From Rhizobium sp. (lineage in GTDB: Bacteria > Pseudomonadota > Alphaproteobacteria > Rhizobiales > Rhizobiaceae): a stretch of DNA of 64,000 bases. Of this stretch, positions 35,357 to 43,641 are shown in pieces. Both the position numbers and the translations under genes were made by a program. The stretch lies in contig DPXQ01000110.1 in NCBI GenBank assembly GCA_003527225.1, positions 55,261-119,260 on the forward strand, written 5' to 3'. Below the pieces are notes generated by a model. The model searched no databases and was not told the DNA's origin. It saw only the letters and a program-made list of their open reading frames with translations. The stretch's first letter is position 1. Every line of letters begins with the position of its first letter.

Positions 35357-36076
35357 TCAGCTCATGCCATAGCGGCTCGGCACCAGCGCTGCCTGAAACC
35401 AACGCACAAGAGTCTCGATGGAAAACGTCGGAAGCCCTGTCGCTTCACGGATGTCGGCGGCATAAGGAACCATATTGGTGCATTCCAGCACCAGCGCGCC
35501 CAGATCGGGATTTGCCGCCGCGAGCGCCCGGGCGGCGTCGATGTTGTCCGCCCGCGCTGCCGTCACGTCCAGTTCCATCGCGTTGCCGAGAATGGCACGG
35601 GTGAATTCCCGCCCGCCTTCCGTGGTGCCGATCGGGGTGCCTTCGGGCACACCTGCCTTCTCGAGGTGCGCGCGCGTGAGGGTCGAGGCGGAGATTGTCA
35701 GAATGCCAGCCCGGCGTCCTGGCGAAAGCAGTCGGTTGACCATCGCCACCTGCATCAGTGACGAGGTCGCCACCGGCACCGGGAGCGCCACCGCGAGCTC
35801 CTCCTGGAACAGCGAAAGGAATCCGCAGTTGGTGGTAACGCCATCGACGCCATCCTCGACCAGTTCGCGGGCTGCGGCGATGAAGGTCTGCAGCAGGCCT
35901 TCTGCGCCCTTGCGCACGACCCGGTCGGGTGAAGCGCCGCGCACCACCTTGTAATGCACCGGGAAGGGCCAGGTGGTGGCATTGCCCATATCACCAGGAA
36001 TGCGTGGAAACTGCGCCTCCAGCATCAGTATGCCTACCGATGCTCCGTAGACCGTCTTGCCGCCCCGCACTTTCAT
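35357..36076 (-). CDS. Aspartate/glutamate racemase superfamily protein
   Basis: 239 residues. The two catalytic Cys positions are filled: Cys84 in TTNCGFLS and Cys199 in LECTNMVPY. The superfamily includes amino-acid and hydantoin racemases, maleate isomerase and arylmalonate decarboxylase. The GASVGILMLEAQFPRIPGD start and the PVATSSLMQV stretch do not fix the substrate. It overlaps the GntR gene by 4 bases and shares its transcript, divergent from the TPP-enzyme/FAD-dehydrogenase operon, so it may supply one stereoisomer of the FAD enzyme's substrate (inference). Confidence 0.85.
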   Translation of the reverse strand: MKVRGGKTVYGASVGILMLEAQFPRIPGDMGNATTWPFPVHYKVVRGASPDRVVRKGAEGLLQTFIAAARELVEDGVDGVTTNCGFLSLFQEELAVALPVPVATSSLMQVAMVNRLLSPGRRAGILTISASTLTRAHLEKAGVPEGTPIGTTEGGREFTRAILGNAMELDVTAARADNIDAARALAAANPDLGALVLECTNMVPYAADIREATGLPTFSIETLVRWFQAALVPSRYGMS

Positions 36077-36780
36077 TTGATGCTTTCCTCGTTGAGGAGC
36101 CTACGCTCAAACAGTTCCTCAGGCCCGGCGACATAGATGTTCGAATAGCCCTCGCGCACCGAGCCGACGATCTGGTCCATGCGTTTGACGATATGGCCGC
36201 GCATCAACGGGACCGCCGCCTGTGCGTCCCGCCGGAGAATGGCATCCATGATGCGGCTGTGCTCGCCCTTGGTGCGGGTGACGGCAGCGGCCATGTCGAC
36301 CCAACGGATGAAGCGGATCCGCTCGTTGATCAGCGCCAGTTGACGGAAGAGTTCGCGGTTCCCAGAAAGCCGGGCGATCGCCAGATGAAAAGCCTCGTCC
36401 GCTGCGCTGGCCTCGCGGATCGTTCGGCCCACATAGAGCAGGCCGTCCTGATACTCGTTTTGGAACAGGGCGGAAATGTCGGCGTCGGTGGCGCGCTCGC
36501 AAAGGAAGCGGACGGCGGCTTCTTCCAGAACCGCGCGGATTTCATAAAGCTCGTAGATCGAGCGGGCGTCGAGCTCGCGGCAGAAGAAACCCTTACCGGG
36601 CTGGAAGTCGATCAGTTGTTCGGCGACCAGTCGGTTCAGCGCCTCGCGCAGCGGTGTCCGGCTGGCGTTGAGCTCGCGCGCCAGCATGACCTCGTTAAGG
36701 CGTTCGCCGGGGCGGATGCGAAAGTTCACCGCCATTTCCTTTAACTGCGCGTAGAGAGCCTCGACCCGTCCCTCGCTCAT
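36073..36780 (-). CDS. GntR-family regulator, FCD (FadR) type
   Basis: 235 residues from ATG 36780 with GGGAGCAGG upstream; an extension to 36882 would cover the operator. The winged helix is residues 5-70 (MAVNFRIRPGERLNEVMLAR, NASRTPLREALNRLVAEQLI). The all-helical FCD domain follows, with EIRAVLEEAAVRFLCERA, the metal-binding pattern DEAFHLAIARLSGN, and EHSRIMDAILRRDAQAA with RGHIVKR. It likely represses both divergent operons through the TGTATACA site between them. First gene of a two-gene transcript with the racemase. Confidence 0.92.
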   Translation of the reverse strand: MSEGRVEALYAQLKEMAVNFRIRPGERLNEVMLARELNASRTPLREALNRLVAEQLIDFQPGKGFFCRELDARSIYELYEIRAVLEEAAVRFLCERATDADISALFQNEYQDGLLYVGRTIREASAADEAFHLAIARLSGNRELFRQLALINERIRFIRWVDMAAAVTRTKGEHSRIMDAILRRDAQAAVPLMRGHIVKRMDQIVGSVREGYSNIYVAGPEELFERRLLNEESIK

Positions 36781-36838
36781 TCCTGCTCCCTGGTTAAATT
36801 GGTCCGCCTTCTTGACACAGGTGGTGCCGATACTCAAC

Positions 36839-36856
36839 ATACAGATCTGTATACAG
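36839..36856. promoter_or_regulatory. FCD-GntR operator candidate
   Basis: ATACAGATCTGTAT (36839-36852) overlaps CTGTATACAG (36847-36856), both perfect palindromes. TGTATACA is the usual core of FadR/FCD-type GntR operators. The site lies about 60 bases before the GntR gene and 50 before the TPP-enzyme gene. Confidence 0.65.
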
Positions 36857-36905
36857 GTCAGCATGCACAACTTCTTATGCACATCGCGCAGGGACCGTTT
36901 CCTCC

Positions 36906-38609
36906 ATGACAGACCAGAGCCGCCCCAATACGCTGACAGCCGCCGAGGCGATGGTGCGCATGCTTGAAGCTCATGGAGTCACCCACATGTTCGGTCTGTG
37001 CGGCGACACGAGCTTGCCCTTTTACGATGCGCTGGCGACTGTCGACCACGGCATAACCCACATCCTCACGCGCGACGAGCGCCATGCCGGCTACATGGCA
37101 GACGGATATGCCCGCGTCACCGGAAAACCGGGCGTTTGCGAGGGCCCCTCCGGGGGCGGCGCTACCTATATCCTGCCCGGCCTGGTCGAGGCCAATGAGA
37201 GTTCGATCCCGATCCTGGCCATCACCAGTGATGTCTCCACGAATTCGCGCGGCCGCTATCCGTTGACCGAACTGGATCAGGTGGCGCTGATGCGGACGGT
37301 GACGAAATGGAACACCTCGATCGATGATCCTTCGAGGCTTCCGGCCATGATGCGCGCGGCCTTTCGGGCGATGACCACCGGCAGGCCCGGTTCCGCCCAT
37401 ATCGCTCTCCCGTTCGATACCCAGAAGGGCACGTCCGATCCGGCGGAGATCTGGGCCGATCTCCATTATCGGTTCTACCCGACCGAACGTGCCGCACCCG
37501 ATCCGCAGGCTATCCGCGATGCCACCGATTCTCTGCTTTCGGCGAAAGCCGCGGTTGCCATCTGTGGCGGCGGGCCTGTGATTGCGGGTGCGGAGGCTCT
37601 ACTGCTGCGTCTGGCGCGTCTTCTGGATCTACCTATCGCCACCACCGTTTCCGGCCAGGGGGCGATTGCCGAGACCGATCCTTTGGCGGTGGGTGTCGTC
37701 GGTTCCAATGGCGGCGTGCCCTCCACCCGCGCCGTCGTCGATGAGGCCGACCTCGTGCTTTTCATCGGCTGCCGGGCAGGCTCGGTCACCACCGAACGCT
37801 GGCGGTCGCCGAAGAAGCAAACCCGGATCGTCCATATCGACAGCGATCCGCTGGTCATCAGCGCCAATTACCAGACGGAAGTGGCGATCTGTGCCGATGC
37901 CAGACTGGCGCTCGCCGCGCTCTGCGAGGAAATCGAGGGCCGTAGTACCACCGTTTCCCATAACGGTGCCGCGCGGGCCAAACGCGCCTGGGACCTGAAA
38001 CTTGCTGCCTTCACGCCGCTGGCCGAATCCTTCGACAGTCCGATCAAGCCGGAGAGGGTGGTCAAAGCGCTCAGTTCGCTGCTCGACGACGATGCGATCA
38101 TCGTTGCCGACCCCGGTACGCCCTGTCCGTATTTCTCCGCCCATTACCGTTGGCGCAAATCAGGGCGCAACTTCATCACCAACCGCGCCCACGGCGCGCT
38201 CGGTTATGCGCTCGCCGCCTCGATAGGCGCCCATGTCGGCCGGCCCGGCGTCAAGACCGTCGCCGTCATGGGCGACGGCTCTTTCGGTTTCTGCTGTGGC
38301 GAATTCGAAACCATAGTTCGCGAGAGGATGCCGATCACGGCGATCGTCTTTTCCAACGCTACCTTTGGCTGGATCAAGGCCGGCCAGAACACCGGCTTCG
38401 GCAAGCGTTTCTACAATGTCGATTTCAATCGCACCGACCATGCCGCCGTCGCCAGTGCCTTCGGCGTCAAGTCGTTTCGTGTGGAGGACCCCGAGATGTT
38501 GATCCCGTTTTTGAGCGAGGCCCTTATGCATGACGGCCCGACGCTGGTCGATATCATTTCCCAGCCGTTGCACGAAGCTGCGGCACCCGTCAGCGAGTGG
38601 GTTGCCTGA
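36906..38609 (+). CDS. Thiamine-pyrophosphate enzyme (acetolactate synthase-like)
   Basis: 567 residues in the three-domain order of the ALS/decarboxylase family. The N-terminal PYR domain has the cofactor-activating Glu in TRDERHAGYMADGYAR. The middle domain (about 200-335) has GAIAETDPLAVGVVG, and the C-terminal PP domain has the TPP motif MGDGSFGFCCGEFETIVRER, closing with FSNATFGWIK. No regulatory subunit is nearby, so it is catabolic rather than for branched-chain synthesis: a 2-oxoacid decarboxylase or carboligase. CEGPSGGGATYILPGLVEAN differs from the sulfoacetaldehyde acetyltransferase pattern I know. It overlaps the FAD enzyme at the stop (TGATG). Confidence 0.85.
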   Translation: MTDQSRPNTLTAAEAMVRMLEAHGVTHMFGLCGDTSLPFYDALATVDHGITHILTRDERHAGYMADGYARVTGKPGVCEGPSGGGATYILPGLVEANESSIPILAITSDVSTNSRGRYPLTELDQVALMRTVTKWNTSIDDPSRLPAMMRAAFRAMTTGRPGSAHIALPFDTQKGTSDPAEIWADLHYRFYPTERAAPDPQAIRDATDSLLSAKAAVAICGGGPVIAGAEALLLRLARLLDLPIATTVSGQGAIAETDPLAVGVVGSNGGVPSTRAVVDEADLVLFIGCRAGSVTTERWRSPKKQTRIVHIDSDPLVISANYQTEVAICADARLALAALCEEIEGRSTTVSHNGAARAKRAWDLKLAAFTPLAESFDSPIKPERVVKALSSLLDDDAIIVADPGTPCPYFSAHYRWRKSGRNFITNRAHGALGYALAASIGAHVGRPGVKTVAVMGDGSFGFCCGEFETIVRERMPITAIVFSNATFGWIKAGQNTGFGKRFYNVDFNRTDHAAVASAFGVKSFRVEDPEMLIPFLSEALMHDGPTLVDIISQPLHEAAAPVSEWVA

Positions 38610-39862
38610 TGACAACTGCCGAACCCAAACATGTCGTCATCGTCGGGGCAGGCATAATTGGCATCTCGACCGCCGTCTGGCTGTTGCGCGCCGGGCATCG
38701 GGTGACGATCGTCGATCGGCTGGGAGTAGGCGAGGGCACCAGCTACGGCAATGGCGGCGTGCTGGCGTCCTGCTCGATTGTGCCGGTGACCGTGCCAGGG
38801 CTGATGCGCAAGGCGCCGCGCATGCTGTTCGACCGAAACCAGCCCCTCTTCCTGCGCTGGTCCTACCTGCCGAAGCTGGCGCCCTGGCTGGTCCGCTATC
38901 TCGGGCACTGCAATCCGAGGGATGCCGAACGCATCGCCGCGGCCCTGCACGGCATCGTCGGAGACAGTCTTTCGGACCATCAGGCGCTGTCGTCCGGAAC
39001 GGGCGCTGAACGATACCTGGTCCCCTCGGACTATGTCTTCGTCTACAATGATCGCACCCATTTCGAAGGTGATGCGTTCGGCTGGGCCATCCGCAAGGCC
39101 CATGGCATTGCCTGGGATGAGATGGAGGGATCCGCCTTCCAGGACTATGATCCCAGCTTCGCGCCGGTGCTCGGTTTCGGCGTGCGGCTCGGCGGCCACG
39201 GGTTGATCTCAGATCCGGGCGCTTATGTGAAGGCGCTGGCCGCCCATGCCGAGGCAGGCGGCGCCGCGTTCCGCAAGGCCGATGTCAGCGATATTGTCCA
39301 TGCGGAAGGCAGGGTCATCGGCGTTCGCATCGGTGGCGAGACGCTTGCCTGCAACGACGTCGTGATTGCCACCGGTGTCTGGTCGAGGCCGCTTGCGCGA
39401 AAGCTCGGGCTTAACGTGCCGCTCGAAAGCGAGCGCGGTTATCATATCGAGCTGCTGGAACCCAACGTCATGCCCCGTTCGCCGGTGATGATCGCATCGG
39501 GTAAATTCGTTGTCACGCCAATGGAGGGCCGCATCCGCCTCGCCGGTGTGGTCGAATTTGGCGGGCTGCTTGCGCGCGCCTCGCGCCCCCCGTTCGAACT
39601 TCTGCTGCGCAATATCAAGGCGGCGATGCCGACACTGACCTGGAAGGACACTCGCGAATGGATGGGACACAGGCCGGCACCGACGGATTCCATTCCGGTG
39701 ATCGGTGCAGTGCCGAAGATCTCCGGCGCCTGGCTCGGGTTCGGCCATCATCATATCGGCTTGACCGGCGGACCCAAGACCGGGTGGCTGCTGGCGCAGA
39801 TGATCTCCGGTCAGAAAACCAATTTCGATCTTGCGCCTTACGCGCCGATCCGATTTCAATAG
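38609..39862 (+). CDS. FAD-dependent D-amino-acid dehydrogenase-like oxidoreductase (DadA family)
   Basis: 417 residues from ATG 38609, which overlaps the preceding stop. The N-terminal VVIVGAGIIGISTAVWLLRA is the FAD dinucleotide fold. GEGTSYGNGGVLASCSIVPV is the DadA-type loop, and the C-terminal GHHHIGLTGGPKTGWLLAQM completes the FAD site. DadA-family enzymes oxidise D-amino acids or secondary amines to 2-oxo or imino products, which the TPP enzyme encoded just upstream could use. It lies before a TRAP system on the same strand and opposite a racemase gene. Confidence 0.88.
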   Translation: MTTAEPKHVVIVGAGIIGISTAVWLLRAGHRVTIVDRLGVGEGTSYGNGGVLASCSIVPVTVPGLMRKAPRMLFDRNQPLFLRWSYLPKLAPWLVRYLGHCNPRDAERIAAALHGIVGDSLSDHQALSSGTGAERYLVPSDYVFVYNDRTHFEGDAFGWAIRKAHGIAWDEMEGSAFQDYDPSFAPVLGFGVRLGGHGLISDPGAYVKALAAHAEAGGAAFRKADVSDIVHAEGRVIGVRIGGETLACNDVVIATGVWSRPLARKLGLNVPLESERGYHIELLEPNVMPRSPVMIASGKFVVTPMEGRIRLAGVVEFGGLLARASRPPFELLLRNIKAAMPTLTWKDTREWMGHRPAPTDSIPVIGAVPKISGAWLGFGHHHIGLTGGPKTGWLLAQMISGQKTNFDLAPYAPIRFQ

Positions 39863-39890
39863 TGCCACGAACAAAAAAGGGGAACATGCA

Positions 39891-40865
39891 ATGAAAAAGA
39901 AGATTTCACTTCTCGCCGGCAGCGTCTTCAGCCTGGCATTCGCGACATCGGCCTTCGCCGAAAAATGGGATATGCCGGTCGCCTATCCGGCCAGCAACTT
40001 CCATACGGAAAATGCCGTGGCCTTCGCCAAATGCGTAGCTGACAGCACCAAGGGCGGTCTCGAAATCGTTGTCCATGCCAACGGCTCGCTGTTTGCCGGC
40101 AATGACATCAAGCGCGCAGTGCAGACCGGACAGGCCCCGATCGGCGAGCGCCTGCTTTCGGCGCATGCCAACGAGAATCCACTGTTCGCGGTCGATTCTA
40201 TCCCGTTTCTTGCCAGCTCCTTCGACGCTTCCGACAAGCTCTGGTCGGCGGCACTCGACAAGGTGAACGTCGCTCTCGAGGCCCAGGACCTGATCTATGT
40301 CTATTCCGTTCCGTGGCCTCCGCAGGGTCTCTATACGAAAAAGGAAGTCAATTCGGCCGCCGACCTCAAGGGAGTAAAATTCCGCGCCTATAACGCGGCG
40401 ACTGCCCGCATCGCCGAGCTAGCCGGTATGGTACCGGTGCAGATCGAAGCGGCCGAGCTCAGCCAGGCGCTGGCGACCGGCGTTGCCGACAGCTTTGTCT
40501 CATCGGGTTCCACAGGTGTGGACTCCAAGGTCTGGGAAAGCCTGAGATACTTCTACGACGTGCAGGCGTGGTTGCCGCGCAACGTCGTCTTCGTCAACAA
40601 AGGCGCTTTTGACGGTCTCGACGACGCCTCCAGGAAGGCGGTGATGGATTGCGGGGCCAAGGCGGCCGAAGCCGGTGAAACCACCTCCAGGGAACTCACG
40701 GCCAAGTACCTCAAGACGCTCGCCGAAAACGGCATGACCGTCGGCGATCCCGGCGCGCAGTTGAAGAACGACTTCGAAGGTTATGGCGCCACCATGACGG
40801 ACGAGTGGCTGGCACAAGCCGGGGCCGATGGCAAGGCGATCATCGATGCCTACAAGGCAAAGTAA
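39891..40865 (+). CDS. dctP: TRAP transporter solute-binding protein (DctP family), system 2
   Basis: 324 residues from ATG 39891 with AAGGGGA upstream. Signal peptide MKKKISLLAGSVFSLAFATS, cleaved after AFA near 23. Mature landmarks are DLKGVKFRAYNAATARIAEL, with the substrate-carboxylate Arg, and AELSQALATGVADSFVSSGS. It has two Cys (in KCVADS and DCGAKA) that could pair. It differs clearly from the system 1 protein, so a different ligand is likely. Follows the FAD enzyme by 28 bases and is followed by a hairpin before dctQM. Confidence 0.92.
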   Translation: MKKKISLLAGSVFSLAFATSAFAEKWDMPVAYPASNFHTENAVAFAKCVADSTKGGLEIVVHANGSLFAGNDIKRAVQTGQAPIGERLLSAHANENPLFAVDSIPFLASSFDASDKLWSAALDKVNVALEAQDLIYVYSVPWPPQGLYTKKEVNSAADLKGVKFRAYNAATARIAELAGMVPVQIEAAELSQALATGVADSFVSSGSTGVDSKVWESLRYFYDVQAWLPRNVVFVNKGAFDGLDDASRKAVMDCGAKAAEAGETTSRELTAKYLKTLAENGMTVGDPGAQLKNDFEGYGATMTDEWLAQAGADGKAIIDAYKAK

Positions 40866-40881
40866 TCCCGCAGTAGCGACG

Positions 40882-40906
40882 AAGCCCGGCTACAATCGCC
40901 GGGCTT
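40882..40906 (+). promoter_or_regulatory. Intercistronic hairpin after dctP, system 2
   Basis: A perfect 9-bp stem (AAGCCCGGC / GCCGGGCTT) with a 7-base loop is followed by TCCTTTC. It is a partial terminator or a stabiliser, in the same place as the hairpin of system 1. Confidence 0.6.
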
Positions 40907-41031
40907 TCCTTTCAAGGCGCGCCGCGTTCAAGTGAATTCTCGCATGCGCTTTATCTCTTGTTTTGCCGCATGTCGCCTTCCCGAAACCCGTTCCAGAATT
41001 TGGGCGAGATGCTCTCGTGTTGAGGGATATC

Positions 41032-41571
41032 ATGAACGGATCCATCCGCAAGCATCCGGTGCGCCGTATTCTCGACCGACTTTATGACGCGGCCGGCGGT
41101 GTCGCCGCCCTGTGCTTGGTAGCCATTCTGCTGGTTATCGTGACCCAGATGGTGGCTCGCTGGTCGAGTGTGACCTTTCCGGGCGGCGCCGAATATGCAG
41201 GTTATCTGATGGCCTCGGCCTCATTCCTCGCTTTTGCCCATGCCCTCAACCACGGCGCCCATATCCGCGTCAACCTGCTGCTGACGGCGCTCGGGAGGAA
41301 CAGGTTCTGGGGCGAGCTTTGGTGCCTGCTGATTGCCACCGCCGGATCGACCTACGTCGCTTGGTATGCCGTCAAGCTGGTCTACTGGTCGCGTAAGCTC
41401 GGCGACATCAGTCAGGGTCAGGATGAAACCATGTTATGGATCGTGCAGTTGCCAATGGCGGCCGGCGCCATCCTCTTAGCTATCTGCTTTGCCGACAACC
41501 TTCTTACCCTGATCATCACCGGCACAGACAATATCGCATCGGATCTGGCAGAGCAGAGTCACGGTGAATAG
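41032..41571 (+). CDS. dctQ: TRAP transporter small permease (DctQ family), system 2
   Basis: 179 residues from ATG 41032 with TGAGGGA upstream; the in-frame start at 40963 lies in the leader. Four membrane segments, with GGAEYAGYLMASASFLAFAH and the following HGAHIRVNLLLT as the conserved DctQ loop. It overlaps the first possible DctM start. It would form the membrane complex with the DctM at 41582. Confidence 0.88.
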   Translation: MNGSIRKHPVRRILDRLYDAAGGVAALCLVAILLVIVTQMVARWSSVTFPGGAEYAGYLMASASFLAFAHALNHGAHIRVNLLLTALGRNRFWGELWCLLIATAGSTYVAWYAVKLVYWSRKLGDISQGQDETMLWIVQLPMAAGAILLAICFADNLLTLIITGTDNIASDLAEQSHGE

Positions 41572-41581
41572 GTGCACTATC

Positions 41582-42898
41582 ATGATTGCAGAACTCGCCC
41601 CTGTCGCCATTTTCCTCTTTATCCTTTTCCTTCTGCTGGGTACAGGCGTCTGGGTGGGCCTGGCGCTGCTGGGCGTTGCCTGGTTCGGCATGGAGGTCTT
41701 TACCAATCGCCCGGTCGGCGACGCCATGATGACGATCCTTTGGCGCTCGTCCTCCTCTTGGTCGCTCACCGCACTCCCGCTGTTCATCTGGATGGGCGAG
41801 ATCCTGTTTCGAACCCGCCTATCGGAGGACATGTTCAAGGGGCTCTCGCCTTGGATGGCCAAGCTGCCCGGTGGCCTGCTGCATACCAATGTCGTCGGCT
41901 GCACCGTGTTTGCCGCTGTCTCCGGTTCCTCGGCCGCGACCTTGACCACCGTCGGCAAAATGTCCATCCCGGAACTCCGGCGCCGCAACTATCCGGAGAA
42001 AATGGTGATCGGCACCCTGGCGGGAGCCGCGACCCTCGGCCTGATGATCCCGCCGTCGCTGACCCTGATCGTCTATGGCGTCACCATCAACGAATCGATC
42101 ACCAAGCTTTTCGTCGCCGGAATTGTGCCCGGCTTGGCGCTGGCCGTGCTGTTCATGAGCTATGTGGCGATCATGTCGAAATTGTCGAAAGACTATCGTC
42201 CGGATCCAGAGCCGGAGATGAGGTTCAAGGAGAAGCTGGCCAATTCGCGCTTCCTGCTACCCGTAATCTCGCTGATCCTTGTGGTCATCGGCTCGATGTA
42301 TCTCGGCTTTGCCACCGCCACAGAGGCTGCCGCCTTCGGCGTCATCGGATCGCTGTTACTGGCCGTTGCGCAAGGATCATTGAACCGAAAGTCGCTGACG
42401 GAAAGCCTGATGGGCGCCACCCGGACCTCGGCGATGATAGCGCTGATCCTCGCCGGCGCCTCGTTCCTGTCGCTCTCGATGGGCTTTACCGGCCTTCCGC
42501 GGGCGCTAGCGGAGTGGATCGGCTCGATGGAGCTCAGCCGATTCGAGCTGTTGATGGCACTTCTGGTGTTCTACATCGTCATCGGCTGCTTTCTCGACGG
42601 CATTTCCTCGGTCGTGCTCACGATCGCCGTGGTCGAGCCGATGATCCGCCAGGCCGGTATCGATATCATCTGGTTCGGCATCTTCATCGTCTTGGTTGTC
42701 GAGATGGCGCAGATCACCCCGCCGATCGGCTTTAACCTGTTCGTGATGCAGGGCATGACCGGCCATGAGATGGGCTTCATCGCCCGGGCGGCCTTCCCGA
42801 TGTTCCTCATCATGGTGGTAATGGTCTTCATCCTGATCGCCTTTCCGGATCTCGCCACCTGGCTACCGGCGCACATGCACCAGATCCCAGCAGGCTAG
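41582..42898 (+). CDS. dctM: TRAP transporter large permease (DctM family), system 2
   Basis: 438 residues from ATG 41582; a GTG at 41564 inside the dctQ end is an alternative. About 12 membrane segments with FAAVSGSSAATLTTVGKMSI, AGAATLGLMIPPSLTLIVYG and a C-terminal MAQITPPIGFNLFVMQGMTG. The substrate-translocating subunit of the second TRAP system, downstream of the FAD dehydrogenase and DctP genes in one operon. Confidence 0.92.
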   Translation: MIAELAPVAIFLFILFLLLGTGVWVGLALLGVAWFGMEVFTNRPVGDAMMTILWRSSSSWSLTALPLFIWMGEILFRTRLSEDMFKGLSPWMAKLPGGLLHTNVVGCTVFAAVSGSSAATLTTVGKMSIPELRRRNYPEKMVIGTLAGAATLGLMIPPSLTLIVYGVTINESITKLFVAGIVPGLALAVLFMSYVAIMSKLSKDYRPDPEPEMRFKEKLANSRFLLPVISLILVVIGSMYLGFATATEAAAFGVIGSLLLAVAQGSLNRKSLTESLMGATRTSAMIALILAGASFLSLSMGFTGLPRALAEWIGSMELSRFELLMALLVFYIVIGCFLDGISSVVLTIAVVEPMIRQAGIDIIWFGIFIVLVVEMAQITPPIGFNLFVMQGMTGHEMGFIARAAFPMFLIMVVMVFILIAFPDLATWLPAHMHQIPAG

Positions 42899-42906
42899 GG
42901 CAGGCT

Positions 42907-43641
42907 TTGGTCTCCGATCTCACCTCCTCGCCGCTGCTGCTGTTGGCGATATTTGCCATCGTCGTGGCCGCTGCCATCGTCCAGGCCGGACTTGGCATGG
43001 GCTTCGGGCTGACGGCCGCGCCGCTGCTGGCGCTGATCGATCCCGCGTTGGTGCCCGCACCGGCGCTATTTCTCGGCATGTTGACGGCGATCTGGGGGGC
43101 ATGGCGCGAGCGCGATGCCATCGCCTGGAACGAAGTCAGCCTCGGAGTTGTTGGGCGCCTCTGTGGCGTGTTCGCGGCGACCCTCGTGCTCGCTGCGCTG
43201 CCGGACCGACAGACCTTCACGCTGCTGTTCGGATTGATGATTGCCGCGGCGGTAGTTCTATCGGTGATCGGCTGGAAGCTCACTTTCAATCATGCAACTC
43301 TCCTGGCAATGTCGGGAGTTTCCGGACTGATGGGCACCATAACCTCAGTCGGCGCTCCACCGCTGGCGCTCATCTACCAGGATCGCGCCGCCCGACAGGC
43401 GCGCCCGACGCTGGCTGCTTTCTTCGCCGTCGGCTGCATCCTGTCGCTGGGCGGACTCTATGCGAGCGGCTGGGCCGGGCCAAGGGACGCGGCGCTGGCG
43501 GCCATGATGGCACCACCGATGGTGCTGGGAACCCTTGTCGCCCGCCATTTCGGCTCCCGTTTCGACAGGCGTTTCCGCCCGGTATTGCTGGCCGTATCGG
43601 CTGCCGCCGCCCTGACCCTGATCCTGCGAGGCACGTTGTGA
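42907..43641 (+). CDS. TauE/SafE-family anion exporter
   Basis: 244 residues from TTG 42907, with AGGGCAGG nearby and only 8 bases from the dctM stop. About eight membrane segments. The N-terminal AAAIVQAGLGMGFGLTAAPL and the mid-protein GVSGLMGTITSVGAPPLALI are the two repeated signature loops of the family. Members export sulfite or sulfoacetate, or move other organic anions. Its presence in an amine/organic-acid catabolic operon hints that a pathway by-product is an anion to be removed. It overlaps the next gene by 4 bases (GTGA). Confidence 0.82.
   Translation: MVSDLTSSPLLLLAIFAIVVAAAIVQAGLGMGFGLTAAPLLALIDPALVPAPALFLGMLTAIWGAWRERDAIAWNEVSLGVVGRLCGVFAATLVLAALPDRQTFTLLFGLMIAAAVVLSVIGWKLTFNHATLLAMSGVSGLMGTITSVGAPPLALIYQDRAARQARPTLAAFFAVGCILSLGGLYASGWAGPRDAALAAMMAPPMVLGTLVARHFGSRFDRRFRPVLLAVSAAAALTLILRGTL

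Noticed and set aside
36906..38609. Assignment of the TPP enzyme as sulfoacetaldehyde acetyltransferase
   Set aside because: Tempting because of TRAP and TauE neighbours, but the expected active-site context is not seen and no phosphotransacetylase gene is near.
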